Assembly: GCA_013619105.1 (NCBI GenBank)
Contig: JABXKU010000029.1
Location: forward strand, 1-45,684
Length of the DNA: 45,684 bases
Origin: Desulfuromonadales bacterium
GTDB lineage: Bacteria > Desulfobacterota > Desulfuromonadia > Desulfuromonadales > Syntrophotaleaceae
Direction: 5' to 3'
Shown: positions 17,504 to 26,691 of the stretch, one piece after another
Position numbering within the stretch: position 1 is the first letter of the stretch
Layout of the letters: every line of letters begins with the position of its first letter
Translations under genes and position numbers: made by a program
The notes under the pieces: model-generated
Databases searched by the model: none
Told to the model about the DNA's origin: nothing
Seen by the model: only the letters and a program-made list of their open reading frames with translations

Positions 17504-18367
17504 TCAGGCTCTTATCGGCCCTTGTCCGCCCACTGGACAGGCAACGAACACCCTCCAAGCAGATTCTTGCTGCAACTGCTTTGCTGCCGCGACAGCCTCG
17601 GATTCTTTAGCATAAACACCGAAAACCGTTGAACCGCTACCGGACATGAGCACCCCTGCGGCACCTAATGCCGTCAAGCGACTCTTGACCTGATCTATCT
17701 GTGGGTGATGAATAACTGTGACCTCTTCAAGGTCATTACACAACACTTCTGTCACGCTATCCAGCACCCTGGAAAATCGCGGTATTTTAAGATCATCCCG
17801 ACGAGATGTCAACCTTAAATTTGCGTAGACCCAAGCCGTAGAAACGGCAACCCCCGGATTAACCAGAACATACCAAGTTGATGGCAGATCCTCGACTCTT
17901 TGCAGAACGTTACCGATCCCTGTAGCCCAAGCGGCATGGCCGAAAATAAAGAAAGGCACATCGGCTCCCAGCTTGACGCCCTGCTCCTGCAGCGCCTGCG
18001 AAGAAAGCTTCAGGTCGAGCATCTGGTTTAGAGCCATCAGCACCGTCGCCGCATCGGAAGAACCGCCACCGAGACCGGCGGCTACCGGAATCTGCTTGTC
18101 GACTTGGATATCGACACCGATGTGAAGACCTGCCGATTCGAGTAATCCCCGTGCAGCCCTGGCCGTGATATTTTCCTGATCGGAGTCCAGGCTCACCCCG
18201 GCACATTGAACTCTGACGCCAGCCTCAGTTGAGAGGCGTATGGTAATGCGATCATACAGGGAGACTCGTTGCATCAACATCGCAAGGTCATGATACCCGT
18301 CTGCTCGCTTACCGAGTACATGTAGGCAGAGGTTGATTTTAGCCGGAGCCAGATAGGTTTTAATCAT
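17504..18367 (-). CDS. ispE: 4-diphosphocytidyl-2-C-methyl-D-erythritol kinase
   Basis: 287 residues, GHMP kinase of the MEP isoprenoid pathway. Visible: PAKINLCLHVLGKRADGYHDL at the N-terminus (catalytic Lys/Asp region), the ATP-binding PVAAGLGGGSSDAATVL near residues 92-108, LGADVPFFIFG, and the MSGSGSTVFGV motif near the C-terminus. A good candidate promoter lies 73-101 nt upstream. tRNA-Gln and prs follow on the same strand. Confidence 0.95.
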   Translation of the reverse strand: MIKTYLAPAKINLCLHVLGKRADGYHDLAMLMQRVSLYDRITIRLSTEAGVRVQCAGVSLDSDQENITARAARGLLESAGLHIGVDIQVDKQIPVAAGLGGGSSDAATVLMALNQMLDLKLSSQALQEQGVKLGADVPFFIFGHAAWATGIGNVLQRVEDLPSTWYVLVNPGVAVSTAWVYANLRLTSRRDDLKIPRFSRVLDSVTEVLCNDLEEVTVIHHPQIDQVKSRLTALGAAGVLMSGSGSTVFGVYAKESEAVAAAKQLQQESAWRVFVACPVGGQGPIRA

Positions 18368-18439
18368 AAACGGGTCCCACTGGAAACTGAATTGATATAA
18401 AATCGATCTGCAACCGGACCACCTGAATACGGGGCCTAT

Positions 18440-18468
18440 GTATTAATCAATCGCTCACTGCTTGTCAA
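18440..18468 (-). promoter_or_regulatory. Candidate sigma-70 promoter for ispE
   Basis: A perfect TTGACA -35 on the minus strand, 17-nt spacer, then TAATAC (3/6 match). It predicts a leader of about 65 nt before the ispE ATG and possibly transcription through tRNA-Gln and prs. Confidence 0.5.
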
Positions 18469-18482
18469 GCTTTATCAGCCAA

Positions 18483-19913
18483 TCAGGGCAAGACGTTAGC
18501 TCCTAAACGACTGTTAACAAAATAATTATGCCAGGCGCGATCCAGAGCTCCTTGAGACAACTCAGGGGGATGACCATGGTAAGAAGCTTCCTCGATAATA
18601 TGCTCCAAAAGATCCTTGGGATGACAAGCGCTGAAACGTACTTCGAGCCGTCGATAATAGTGATCGATCAGATGGTCGAAGACAGGCCTGCGAAATGACA
18701 TGCCACTCTCTTCACAGATTCTCTGAAAAATTTCTTCGAAATCACCGATGGAGGGATAGTCAATTTTTATTTTATACCGGATACGGCGCAAAAATGCTTC
18801 ATCGACTAAATCAGCCGGCTCAATATTGGTGGAAAAGATGACCAGGGTATCGAAAGGAATAGAAAATTTCATACCCGTGTGCAAGGTCATAAAATCGATA
18901 CGGCGATCAAGAGGCACCATCCAACGGTTGAGTAATTGCTTAGGATCGATCTGTTGCCGACCGAAATCATCAATGATCAGCACCCCGTTATTGGCTTTCA
19001 CCTGTAGCGGAGCCTCGTAATACTTGGTTATGGCATTAAAATCAAGGTCCAGAGTTCGCAGGGACAACTCTCCCCCAGCCATAATTACGGGCCGACGCAC
19101 CTCGGCCCAACGCTGGTCGGGGTGGTCATCACCAAAAGTCGAAACGATATCGCCATGACTAACTGGATCGTAGACATTTATAATTTCTCCCCGAACCCAT
19201 AGGGCGTAAGGAATAAAAACTGTCCCCGGTAACAGGCGGCCGATGGCCTCAGCTATGGACGTTTTTCCGTTGCCAGGCGGACCATAGAGGAAAATTTCTT
19301 TACCGGAACTTAAGGCCGGACCGAGTCGATAGAGCAGATCATCATTGATCACCAAATGGTTAAAGGCCTGCCTAACCCGTTGATCGTCAACCAGGATGTT
19401 CTTTACTGTTTGCAGCTCGACCATCTCGCGATAAGCTTCGAGAGTCACCGGTGCCGGACCGACATAACGGCATACCTCAAGCAGAATATTGGCGCGCCGA
19501 ATACCCTGCTCGGTCATAGCAAAACGGAAACTGTGTCGGGCGTAGAGTTCGGCTCCTTTGACCTCGACAAACTGATCTTTCCGCAAATTCTCTAGGACAG
19601 CATCGACAATGGTAGTCGGCAGCTTAATGCGTTCAATTAATTCGTTGCGCCCAAATTCACCCAGAAACAGAATGTGCTTGAGTGCCAAGTCCGTTATAAA
19701 TCCCAGGTCAAGCCCTGATCCAGCCACAGTCTGCGGCATCGGAGGTACAGGGTGAAAAACCCTATCGAGGTTTTCCTCCCGCAAATAACCCATATCGCAA
19801 AGATTCTGCCCTAAACGGCCCCCCTTGTTACGCTGACGGTCAAGGGCCTTTTTTAACTGTTTTTCTGAAATCAACCGCTTCTCAAGCAGCCTCTTTCCGA
19901 GCTGTTTAAACAT
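18483..19913 (-). CDS. AAA+ ATPase with an N-terminal GspE/MshE-like domain, function unknown
   Basis: 476 residues. Residues 1-50 (LGKRLLEKRLISEKQLKKAL, GGRLGQNLCDMGYL) resemble the N-terminal domain of type II secretion/pilus ATPases. A middle section (about 70-190) looks like a winged-helix pair. The AAA+ core has Walker A GPPGNGKTS (211-219), Walker B VLIIDD (311-316), a sensor-like FSTN, and an Arg-rich FLRRIRYKIK, followed by a helical lid. The overall build resembles MoxR-like chaperones rather than secretion motors. Start set at the second Met because GGAGGT lies 8 nt before it and inside the longer alternative. Neighbours (ispE, FetAB) give no clear function. Confidence 0.8.
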   Translation of the reverse strand: MFKQLGKRLLEKRLISEKQLKKALDRQRNKGGRLGQNLCDMGYLREENLDRVFHPVPPMPQTVAGSGLDLGFITDLALKHILFLGEFGRNELIERIKLPTTIVDAVLENLRKDQFVEVKGAELYARHSFRFAMTEQGIRRANILLEVCRYVGPAPVTLEAYREMVELQTVKNILVDDQRVRQAFNHLVINDDLLYRLGPALSSGKEIFLYGPPGNGKTSIAEAIGRLLPGTVFIPYALWVRGEIINVYDPVSHGDIVSTFGDDHPDQRWAEVRRPVIMAGGELSLRTLDLDFNAITKYYEAPLQVKANNGVLIIDDFGRQQIDPKQLLNRWMVPLDRRIDFMTLHTGMKFSIPFDTLVIFSTNIEPADLVDEAFLRRIRYKIKIDYPSIGDFEEIFQRICEESGMSFRRPVFDHLIDHYYRRLEVRFSACHPKDLLEHIIEEASYHGHPPELSQGALDRAWHNYFVNSRLGANVLP

Positions 19914-20098
19914 GGGCGTTACCTCCACATTTAACGGCCAAAATCTAAAATGGACGAATTTCAGTGAATTGCTTCGATCACACCGTTTGCTGAGAATTTC
20001 CCTCCCCGCGAGTTGTGCGCGGGAAACTACAACGACTAACAGTTAAAGCATAGCCGCTGAAAAAAAATTATCATTCCCTCTGGCAATAAATGATTGAA

Positions 20099-20881
20099 TC
20101 AGTAACGCAACTGGTGGGCATCAGTGAAATAAGCTCGATAGGCCTGTAGCAACAGCACGGCGCTGGTGAGGGCAACGGAACCGACGATAGCACACATTAT
20201 AGCGATCTGGTACTTGACGGCGATTAATGGATCTGTACCAGACAGGATCTGTCCGGTCATCATACCGGGCAAAAACACAACTCCCATCGCCGCCATAGTA
20301 TTGATTGTTGGCAATAGAGCCGCGCGAAAGGCTTTTCGAAGAGGTTCTTGGCAGGCCGAGCGCGGGCTAGCGCCGAGACACAACGCTGTCTCAATTTCTG
20401 CCTTACGTTCAGTCATTTCAGCAACCAGACGCTCCACGGCTAAACAGGCACCATTGATGGAATTACCAATGATCATACCGGCCAAAGGGATCAGATAGCG
20501 GGGCTCGTACCAAGGAGATGGAACCACGACCAACAAGCAAAAATAGAGAGTGACGCCGCCACAACCGGCAAACAACGATAGGCTAACGATACGGTAAAAA
20601 CCCGGCAATTTGTGCCGCAGACGGCCGACCATGATCTGCAGGGCAAAACCACACATGACCAATAGCATCAGCAGGGTAGGCAGCGGATGGCTGGCGGCAA
20701 AAATCCATCGTAAAGCGTAGCCGACGGCCAGCAATTGCAACACCATGCGCAGCGATCCCCACAGTAGATCGCGTGCCTGGCCGATGCGGCAAAACCAGGC
20801 CAAAGCCGCAGCCAGCAGCAGGGCGCCGTAAGCCCAGAACAGATCGAGTGGTGCCAGCTCTAAGATCTCTTTGGCCGCCAT
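20099..20881 (-). CDS. fetB: ABC transporter permease, FetB/UPF0014 type
   Basis: 260 residues with about seven hydrophobic segments. LIPLAGMIIGNSINGACLAVERL and the ALCLGASPRSACQEPLRKAFRAALLPTINTM region (coupling to the ATPase), then VVFLPGMMTGQILSGTDP, are hallmarks of this family. E. coli FetAB is reported to export iron and ease oxidative stress; substrate here is inferred. The gene follows the ATPase by 3 nt. Confidence 0.88.
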   Translation of the reverse strand: MAAKEILELAPLDLFWAYGALLLAAALAWFCRIGQARDLLWGSLRMVLQLLAVGYALRWIFAASHPLPTLLMLLVMCGFALQIMVGRLRHKLPGFYRIVSLSLFAGCGGVTLYFCLLVVVPSPWYEPRYLIPLAGMIIGNSINGACLAVERLVAEMTERKAEIETALCLGASPRSACQEPLRKAFRAALLPTINTMAAMGVVFLPGMMTGQILSGTDPLIAVKYQIAIMCAIVGSVALTSAVLLLQAYRAYFTDAHQLRY

Positions 20882-20884
20882 GGG

Positions 20885-21652
20885 TCAGTCCTGCATTCCG
20901 GCTGGTAGCGCCAGAAAACTTTGCAGAGCAATGCTACGCGGTCGAGCGAACAATTCGGCCGGCAACCCCTGTTCAAGGATACGACCGTCTTCGAGGTAGG
21001 CCAGCTGGTCAGCGATGATTTTCGCCAGATGTAGATCGTGAGTCACCAGTAGCATCGCCAACCGCCTCTTATAGCAGACCTCGCGCAGACTGTCGGCCAG
21101 GCGAGTGACCGTAGGGCGGTCCAAAGCACTGGTCGGCTCATCAAGCAGCAGCACTTTAGGACCTGTCACCAGACTGCGGGCCAGACACAGACGTTGTTGC
21201 TGCCCTACGGACAATGAGCGGGCGTCACGCTGCAACCAATCGGTCGAAAGCTGGCACAGAGTCAACAATTCCAGCAGCTGAGGGTCGTCCTCAGTGGGTA
21301 GTGTGTGCCCCTGGAAAGCAAACGGGCGTTGCAGGTTATGAAGCACCGTACCGTTAAAAACGAAGGGCTTTTGCGCAACCAGCGCCACCTGTCGGCGCAA
21401 CTGGAGTGGATCGTAGTGGCGAACATCTTGCCCATTAAGCAGCACCTGGCCGCTGCTCGGTTCTTCGAGACGATTGAGCAACCGAACCAGAGTGCTCTTG
21501 CCTCCGCCCGAAGGGCCGATAACTACAGTAATGCGACCGGCCTGCAGAGTTAGGTCGACATCCCGCAACACGGGTACCTCTTTCCCCTGCTCATTCCGCC
21601 GGATTTTACCAAGCCCGTTGAGCTGCAGCACTGATTCGCTGGCAGCGACCAT
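20885..21652 (-). CDS. fetA: ABC transporter ATP-binding protein, FetA type
   Basis: 255 residues. Walker A GPSGGGKSTL, Q-loop VALVAQKPF, signature LSVGQQQRL, Walker B KVLLLDEPTSALD and switch His in LLVTHDLHL are all present, so it is a competent ATPase. Pairing with the UPF0014 permease immediately downstream identifies the FetAB-type system. It starts 1 nt after the uracil-DNA glycosylase stop, so the three genes form one unit. Confidence 0.88.
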   Translation of the reverse strand: MVAASESVLQLNGLGKIRRNEQGKEVPVLRDVDLTLQAGRITVVIGPSGGGKSTLVRLLNRLEEPSSGQVLLNGQDVRHYDPLQLRRQVALVAQKPFVFNGTVLHNLQRPFAFQGHTLPTEDDPQLLELLTLCQLSTDWLQRDARSLSVGQQQRLCLARSLVTGPKVLLLDEPTSALDRPTVTRLADSLREVCYKRRLAMLLVTHDLHLAKIIADQLAYLEDGRILEQGLPAELFARPRSIALQSFLALPAGMQD

Positions 21653-21653
21653 G

Positions 21654-22376
21654 CTAGAAGCTTCCCTGGCGCAAACGGGTCATGACCTGTTTCATATCCT
21701 CCCAGACCTCACGCTTGGCAGCCGGATTACGCAGCAAAAAGGCGGGATGATAGGTGGGCATGACAGGAATATCGGCATAACTCTGCCAATGACCACGAAG
21801 CTCTAGGATAGGCTGTGAAGTCTCGAGCAAAGACTGGCTAGCCAAACTACCGAGAGTTACGATCAGCTGAGGCTGCACAGCGGCCAGTTGCCTCTTAAGA
21901 AAGGGTACGCAGGCGGCAATCTCCTCCGGTCGCGGATCGCGATTGTTCGGCGGGCGGCACTTCTGTATATTACAGATATAGATATCCTCGCGCTTGAGAC
22001 TCATGGCGAACAGAATACGCTCCAACAGCGCGCCTGCCTCACCGACGAAAGGAAGCCCCTGCTGATCCTCTTTGCGGCCGGGAGATTCGCCCACCAGCAC
22101 CAGGCGGGCCGTGGCGCTTCCCGTGCCAAAAACGATCTGCTCGCGCCCTTTGCTTAGCGCACAGCGCTGACAGTCCCCTAAGTCAGCTCGAACCTCTTCT
22201 AGGGTTTCCACCCGGCAGTCACTGGCGGAATCCTGCCCATCGAGGGAGCAAAGGGGCCGAGGGTTGGGATCTGGGGCCATAGGCACTTCGACCACGCCTA
22301 ATTGCTGCAAGTCCTCCAGCAGACCACGCACCTGGGCGACGGTTTCCAGCAGCTCCTTTTGAAATTTGTCTGGCAT
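21654..22376 (-). CDS. Uracil-DNA glycosylase, family 4 (Fe-S)
   Basis: 240 residues. It removes uracil from DNA in base excision repair. Family 4 marks: active-site GESPGRKEDQQGLPFVG, TYHPAFLLRNP near the C-terminus, and four cysteines for a 4Fe-4S cluster (Cys69 and Cys72 in CQRC, plus the Cys of CRPPNN and a later one in AACVPF). A variable N-terminal extension of about 60 residues precedes the core. It heads the udg-fetA-fetB unit and is divergent from the phospholipase C-like gene. Confidence 0.92.
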   Translation of the reverse strand: MPDKFQKELLETVAQVRGLLEDLQQLGVVEVPMAPDPNPRPLCSLDGQDSASDCRVETLEEVRADLGDCQRCALSKGREQIVFGTGSATARLVLVGESPGRKEDQQGLPFVGEAGALLERILFAMSLKREDIYICNIQKCRPPNNRDPRPEEIAACVPFLKRQLAAVQPQLIVTLGSLASQSLLETSQPILELRGHWQSYADIPVMPTYHPAFLLRNPAAKREVWEDMKQVMTRLRQGSF

Positions 22377-22432
22377 AGGTTCTTTACTTCCCGGACAGAG
22401 GCGATTATTCTTTAAGTCAACCCAAGGGCGCG

Positions 22433-23347
22433 ATGGCCATGGCTTATACTTTATTTTTTATCATCATTCTACTATTCATACCTGGCGAGGCCTTGGCCTG
22501 GGGTATCGGCGTCCACCTGCAACTCGGTTCCCAGACCCTCGAGGTCCTCAACCGGCTCCCCCCCCTGCTGCAGCACCTGCTCAGCAACCATCCTTACGAT
22601 TTCCTTTATGGATTCATCAGTGCGGATATCACCCTAGGCAAAAAATACACCCACTATCTGAAGCACTGTCACTCCTGGCGCATCGGCCAGCAGATTCTCG
22701 CGGCGGCCAAGACCGAATCTCAGCAGGCCTGTGCATACGGCTATCTCGGCCATCTGGCAGCCGACACCGTGGCCCATTCCTGCATGGTGCCGTACAAGAT
22801 GGTGCGCACCTTCAATACCGTCATGCACAAACATCTCTATTGGGAGATGCGCTTTGAATCCCGAGTCACTCCAGACATCTGGCAGCTGGCTCGCACCATC
22901 GCCCATAAGGATTTTCGCGCCAACGATGCCATGATGAGCAGTGTGTTATCCCGCACCATCTTCTCGTTTTCTATCAACAAGCGACTCTTCAATTCCATCC
23001 TACTGCTCAGTCGCTTACAACGCTGGCAGAAGATGCTACAATCCATCGGCGAACAATCGAGATGGACCCTGGAGGAGGAAAACCAGGATGAATACCTCAT
23101 TCTGGCCCAGCAGGCCACCGAGAGTATTCTCATAGACATGGATCGCAGCCCATTCTGGAAGGCCGATCCGGCTGGCGAGAGGGCTCTCTATACAGCAGAC
23201 ATTATTCGCAAAAACCTCAACTTACTGTGGCTGGATGGCAAACTGCCAGAAGCCGAAGCGCAGAAACTATTGGCCCAACTGAAAATACGTTTCCGTCAAA
23301 GTATCACCAACCCCGAAGCCCTACTCGATCTGCTGGCCGGTTACTAA
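22433..23347 (+). CDS. Zinc-dependent phospholipase C-like protein, secreted
   Basis: 304 residues. A hydrophobic signal peptide (YTLFFIIILLFIPGEALA) is followed by WGIGVH, the mature N-terminal Trp and His metal ligands of zinc phospholipases C. Further candidate ligands are Asp/His residues in YDFLYGFISADI, HYLKHCHSW and GYLGHLAADTVAHSC. The family hydrolyses phospholipids, but these proteobacterial members are uncharacterised, so substrate is open. It stands alone on the plus strand and overlaps the convergent coaBC gene by 4 nt. Predicted periplasmic or exported. Confidence 0.8.
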   Translation: MAMAYTLFFIIILLFIPGEALAWGIGVHLQLGSQTLEVLNRLPPLLQHLLSNHPYDFLYGFISADITLGKKYTHYLKHCHSWRIGQQILAAAKTESQQACAYGYLGHLAADTVAHSCMVPYKMVRTFNTVMHKHLYWEMRFESRVTPDIWQLARTIAHKDFRANDAMMSSVLSRTIFSFSINKRLFNSILLLSRLQRWQKMLQSIGEQSRWTLEEENQDEYLILAQQATESILIDMDRSPFWKADPAGERALYTADIIRKNLNLLWLDGKLPEAEAQKLLAQLKIRFRQSITNPEALLDLLAGY

Positions 23348-24552
23348 GGCTCGGCTTGATCACCAAGCTGGCCGCGAATGCGATCGAGGAGACGATGAGC
23401 CAGCAGTTCCTTACTCATCTGCGGTAAATCCTCTACCCTCCCATTCCGATAGATCAGCCGAACCACATTGGTATCACCGGCAAAACCGGCCCCCATTGCG
23501 GTCAGATCGTTGGCCACAATCAGATCGAGATTCTTGTCCTGCAGTTTGCGCCGAGCATTGTCCAGTAACTGCTCGGTTTCCGCGGCAAAGCCGACCAGCA
23601 AACGCTCTCCCGGCAAGCGGCCCAACTCGGCAAGAATATCGGGGTTGCGCTGCAATTCCAAGGTCAGGGTCGAGTCGCTGCCCTTCTTGATCTTTTGCGT
23701 CTGCCGACAGCAAGGACGATAATCAGCAACCGCAGCCGCCTTGACAATGATCGAGCAATCGGCTGCCAGGGCCATGACTGCGGCGTGCATATCTAAAGCG
23801 CTGACCACCGGTCGCAGCTCAACGCCGGGCGGTGGGTGCAGAGCGGTGGGTCCGGCTACCAAGTGGACGCGGGCTCCCCGTTCGGCGGCGGCCCGAGCGA
23901 TGGCGTAGCCCATCTTACCCGAAGAATGGTTACTTAAAAACCGCATCGGGTCCAGTTCTTCCCGGGTCGGACCGGCCGTCACCAGAACAGTCTCTCCAAC
24001 CAAATCTTGAGGCGCCAACAGGCGCTGCGACTCGTCCCGAATCGCTTGCGGCTCCGGCATCTTGCCCTGCCCCTCCCAGCCGCAGGCCAGCATGCCGGTG
24101 ACCGGTTCCAAAATATGGTAACCGCATTGCTGCAACTGCTCCACATTTCGGCGACAAATAGGATTCTGCCACATGTTACTGTTCATAGCGGGAACCAACA
24201 ACACCGGCGCCTTGCAGGCCATCACCGTGGTGGTCAACAGATCGTCAGCGATGCCAGCAGAAAGCTTACCAATCAGGTTGGCGGTGGCCGGAGCAATTAC
24301 CAGCAGATCGGCCCGATCAGCCAGCGAGATATGTCCGATATCCTGCTCCTGCAACAGACTAAACAGCTCGCTGTGTACCGGACGACCGGACAGGGTCTGA
24401 AAGGTCAGCGGTGTGATGAACTGCTGAGCCGCCGCCGTCATGATCACCGACACCTTGGCGCCAGCCTTGACATAGAGCCGCACCAGTTCAGCCGCTTTAT
24501 AAGCGGCGATGCCGCCGCACACACCCAACACGATCTCTTTGCCTTGCAGCAT
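23344..24552 (-). CDS. coaBC: Bifunctional phosphopantothenoylcysteine decarboxylase/synthetase
   Basis: 402 residues from the chosen ATG. Coenzyme A synthesis: the N-terminal CoaC half is a flavoprotein (GVCGGIAAYKA, catalytic His in HISLADRADLLVIAPATAN, PAMNSNMW, Cys loop GMLACGWEGQGKM); the C-terminal CoaB half has LVTAGPTREELDPMRFLSNHSSGKMG and AVADYRP. The ATG at 24550-24552 reads MLQGKEIVLGVCGG, the usual family start, with GAGGA just upstream; a TTG nine codons earlier is less likely. Its 3' end overlaps the phospholipase gene. Confidence 0.94.
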   Translation of the reverse strand: MLQGKEIVLGVCGGIAAYKAAELVRLYVKAGAKVSVIMTAAAQQFITPLTFQTLSGRPVHSELFSLLQEQDIGHISLADRADLLVIAPATANLIGKLSAGIADDLLTTTVMACKAPVLLVPAMNSNMWQNPICRRNVEQLQQCGYHILEPVTGMLACGWEGQGKMPEPQAIRDESQRLLAPQDLVGETVLVTAGPTREELDPMRFLSNHSSGKMGYAIARAAAERGARVHLVAGPTALHPPPGVELRPVVSALDMHAAVMALAADCSIIVKAAAVADYRPCCRQTQKIKKGSDSTLTLELQRNPDILAELGRLPGERLLVGFAAETEQLLDNARRKLQDKNLDLIVANDLTAMGAGFAGDTNVVRLIYRNGRVEDLPQMSKELLAHRLLDRIRGQLGDQAEP

Positions 24553-24604
24553 GATGTCCTCGATTTCCCAGTAGGCCAAAGGTCAACCGGCCTTTAAACG
24601 ATGA

Positions 24605-24916
24605 TACATTCGCCAAAAACCATAAGATGGCTAAGCAAAAATTTCGGCCACCAAGGCCTGGTGTTTTTTCAGGGGCGAAGGCATACATTTAGTACCCTGC
24701 AACCCATAATCTATCGCAGCTTGCTGGTTCTTTGTCGCGTCAACTGCGTTATGACCAACGCTGATTAACTACGGTTAGGCAGCGTTGGTCATGCCTTGTT
24801 GCCCCACCAAACTCCTGCGCAATATCACGACATTTTACGGTTTCCAGGGTACTAGTCTATCGAGGCCCTGAAAAGAGGCCGTAACGCCGGAGGGCGGACT
24901 TTTTGCGACGCCATCA
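24605..24916. repeat. Family A repeat, long copy: nested palindromic element
   Basis: The whole gap between coaBC and the MBL hydrolase is one imperfect palindrome. Its outer arms begin GATGGC (24626) and end GCCATC (24915), with AAGCAAAAATTTCGGCC matching the opposite strand of GGGCGGACTTTTTGCGAC. Nested inside are AGTACCCTG/CAGGGTACT (24691-24699, 24845-24853) and a perfect 13-bp ATGACCAACGCTG/CAGCGTTGGTCAT (24751-24763, 24780-24792). The right arm reads TGATGGCG on the minus strand, and this TGA is the stop codon of the hydrolase. A shorter relative lies at 39604-39754. No coding gene is seen in it. Confidence 0.8.
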
Positions 24917-25552
24917 AACGATATAACGCAGATGGGGGTTGGTACGTCGTTCCCGACCGATGGTCGTTTCCGGGCCGTGACCAGGGCAGACAATAATCTC
25001 ATCGGGCAGGGTCAGGATACGATCGCGCAAAGCCTTCATCAAAGCACCTTGGTCGCCAGAAGGCAGATCGGTGCGGCCGATGGAACCGGCGAACAGATTA
25101 TCACCGGCGAACAGTCGCCCTTCCCCAAGCAGACAGATGCCTCCAGGCGAATGGCCAGGTACATGAATTACTTGAAACTGAAACTCCCCGAGCTCGACAA
25201 GGTCACCGTCCTGCAATAATCGAGTCGGTTCCGGCGATGGCTCGATGGGCTGGCAACCAAAACTCATGGCATGTGCCGCCCCCCCGCGCAGGATGTCCAA
25301 ATCGGCCGGATGGATCAGCAGTTCGGCCTGAGTCTCTTCCACTAGCTCCCGATTGCCGCCGGTATGATCGAAATGGCCATGGGTATTGACTACCTGCTTC
25401 AGGGTTAAATTCTGTTCGGCCAATATTTCTAATATGCGCGGTGCCTTACCGCCGGGATCGATAACCATCGCCTCACCGCTGGTCGGGCAACCTAACAAAT
25501 AGCAATTGACCTGCAGTTCCCCGGTTACGAGCGACTTCATCCACAAAGCCAT
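24914..25552 (-). CDS. MBL-fold metallo-hydrolase, glyoxalase II-like
   Basis: 212 residues of the metallo-beta-lactamase fold. The two-metal site is intact: THGHFDHTGG (His58, His60, Asp62, His63), a His in VIHVPGHSPGG, Asp in LFAGDNLF and His in VCPGHGPET. This subfamily includes hydroxyacylglutathione hydrolases and uncharacterised thioester or persulfide hydrolases, and it lacks the C-terminal domain of true glyoxalase II, so substrate is unknown. The ATG overlaps the yhaM stop (TAATG) and AAGGGG lies 7 nt upstream. Its stop TGA is the edge of the family A repeat. Confidence 0.85.
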   Translation of the reverse strand: MALWMKSLVTGELQVNCYLLGCPTSGEAMVIDPGGKAPRILEILAEQNLTLKQVVNTHGHFDHTGGNRELVEETQAELLIHPADLDILRGGAAHAMSFGCQPIEPSPEPTRLLQDGDLVELGEFQFQVIHVPGHSPGGICLLGEGRLFAGDNLFAGSIGRTDLPSGDQGALMKALRDRILTLPDEIIVCPGHGPETTIGRERRTNPHLRYIV

Positions 25553-26691
25553 TAGTTATCCCCTTCATCAAGTTGAGCAAAGAGGTTCAAGGTCTTTTCT
25601 TTCAACTGGTCGCCCAGACTGAAACTGAGATCTCGACCCTTGGTTGCCGGTTGCTGCCGACGTTTGGCGGGTTTTCCCTCTGCAACAGGCGGCGCCACCG
25701 GTTGCTCTACGGGCACCACTTCGTCGGCAAGGACCGGCTCTTCGCCGGTTTCCTTATAAAAATAACGGTCGTAGATACGATGATAACCACTCCAGGCAGC
25801 ACCGTTGTCGGGCTCTTTCTGTAGATGGCTCTGCACACCGTTGATCTTACTGTCGAGATCGTCGAGATAATTGAGAATCACCGCCTCGAGAGTTTTAGGC
25901 CGCTTCGGCGAGCCGTACTCGTACTGACCGTGATGGGACAGCAGCAGATGTTTAAGCAACAGTCCTGCCGGCAGAGGAAAGTTTTCCAATTGGCGCAGTT
26001 TGGCTTCGATCATCTCCACGCCGAGCACGATGTGACCAAGCAATTTGCCCGTATCGGTATAGCCAAAAGACCGTTCGTAGCAGAGTTCGGCGACTTTGCC
26101 GATATCGTGCAACAAGGCACCCGTCAGCAGCAGGTCGCGCTGCACTCCAGGATAGCGACGGCCGATATCGTCGGCCAGTTGAGCCACCGCAAGGGAGTGC
26201 TCAAGCAATCCGCCGAGATAAGCATGGTGAATTGTCTTAGCTGCCGGTGCCTGTATAAAGTGCTGAAGGAACTCTTCATCGGCCAGAAAGGCCTCCATCA
26301 ATTGGCGATAATGGGGAGTCTCCAGGCTAGCGACCAGCTGACGCAATTCGGCCAGCATTTGTTCTACAGGTCGGGCACTGACCGGCAGATAATCTGCCAG
26401 ATCCACCTCTTGTTCAGGCATCTTTTCCAGACGCTGGACGACCAGTTGCATCTTGCCGAGATAAACACTAGCTTTGCCGGTCACCCGCACAAAATCGTCT
26501 TTATCAAAGAGCCCCGATAGTTCCTCGACTTGATCCCAGACCCGCCCCTCAACTTCACCGGTGCGATCCATCAACTTCAAGGTCATATAGGGCTTACCAT
26601 TTTTGGCCATAGCGGTGGTCTTTTCCCGCACCAAAAATTGGCCATTAACCTTATCCCGTTCCTTAATCTGTTCTACGTAAAGCTCTTTCAA
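25552..26691 (-). CDS. 3'-5' exoribonuclease YhaM-like (OB-fold plus HD domain)
   Basis: 379 residues. An N-terminal OB-fold (about 15-90; FLVREKTTAMAKNGKPYMTLKLMD-type strands) is followed by an HD hydrolase domain with HHAYLGGLLEHSLAV, LLTGALLHDIGKV, HHGQYEYG and YLDDLDSK metal-binding motifs. This is the layout of YhaM/CbfI nucleases. A Pro/Ala/Lys-rich linker and short C-terminal tail (about 325-379) are extra. The start is TTG, with AGGAG 6 nt upstream, overlapping the preceding gene's stop (TTGA). Coupled to genes on both sides. Confidence 0.85.
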   Translation of the reverse strand: MKELYVEQIKERDKVNGQFLVREKTTAMAKNGKPYMTLKLMDRTGEVEGRVWDQVEELSGLFDKDDFVRVTGKASVYLGKMQLVVQRLEKMPEQEVDLADYLPVSARPVEQMLAELRQLVASLETPHYRQLMEAFLADEEFLQHFIQAPAAKTIHHAYLGGLLEHSLAVAQLADDIGRRYPGVQRDLLLTGALLHDIGKVAELCYERSFGYTDTGKLLGHIVLGVEMIEAKLRQLENFPLPAGLLLKHLLLSHHGQYEYGSPKRPKTLEAVILNYLDDLDSKINGVQSHLQKEPDNGAAWSGYHRIYDRYFYKETGEEPVLADEVVPVEQPVAPPVAEGKPAKRRQQPATKGRDLSFSLGDQLKEKTLNLFAQLDEGDN

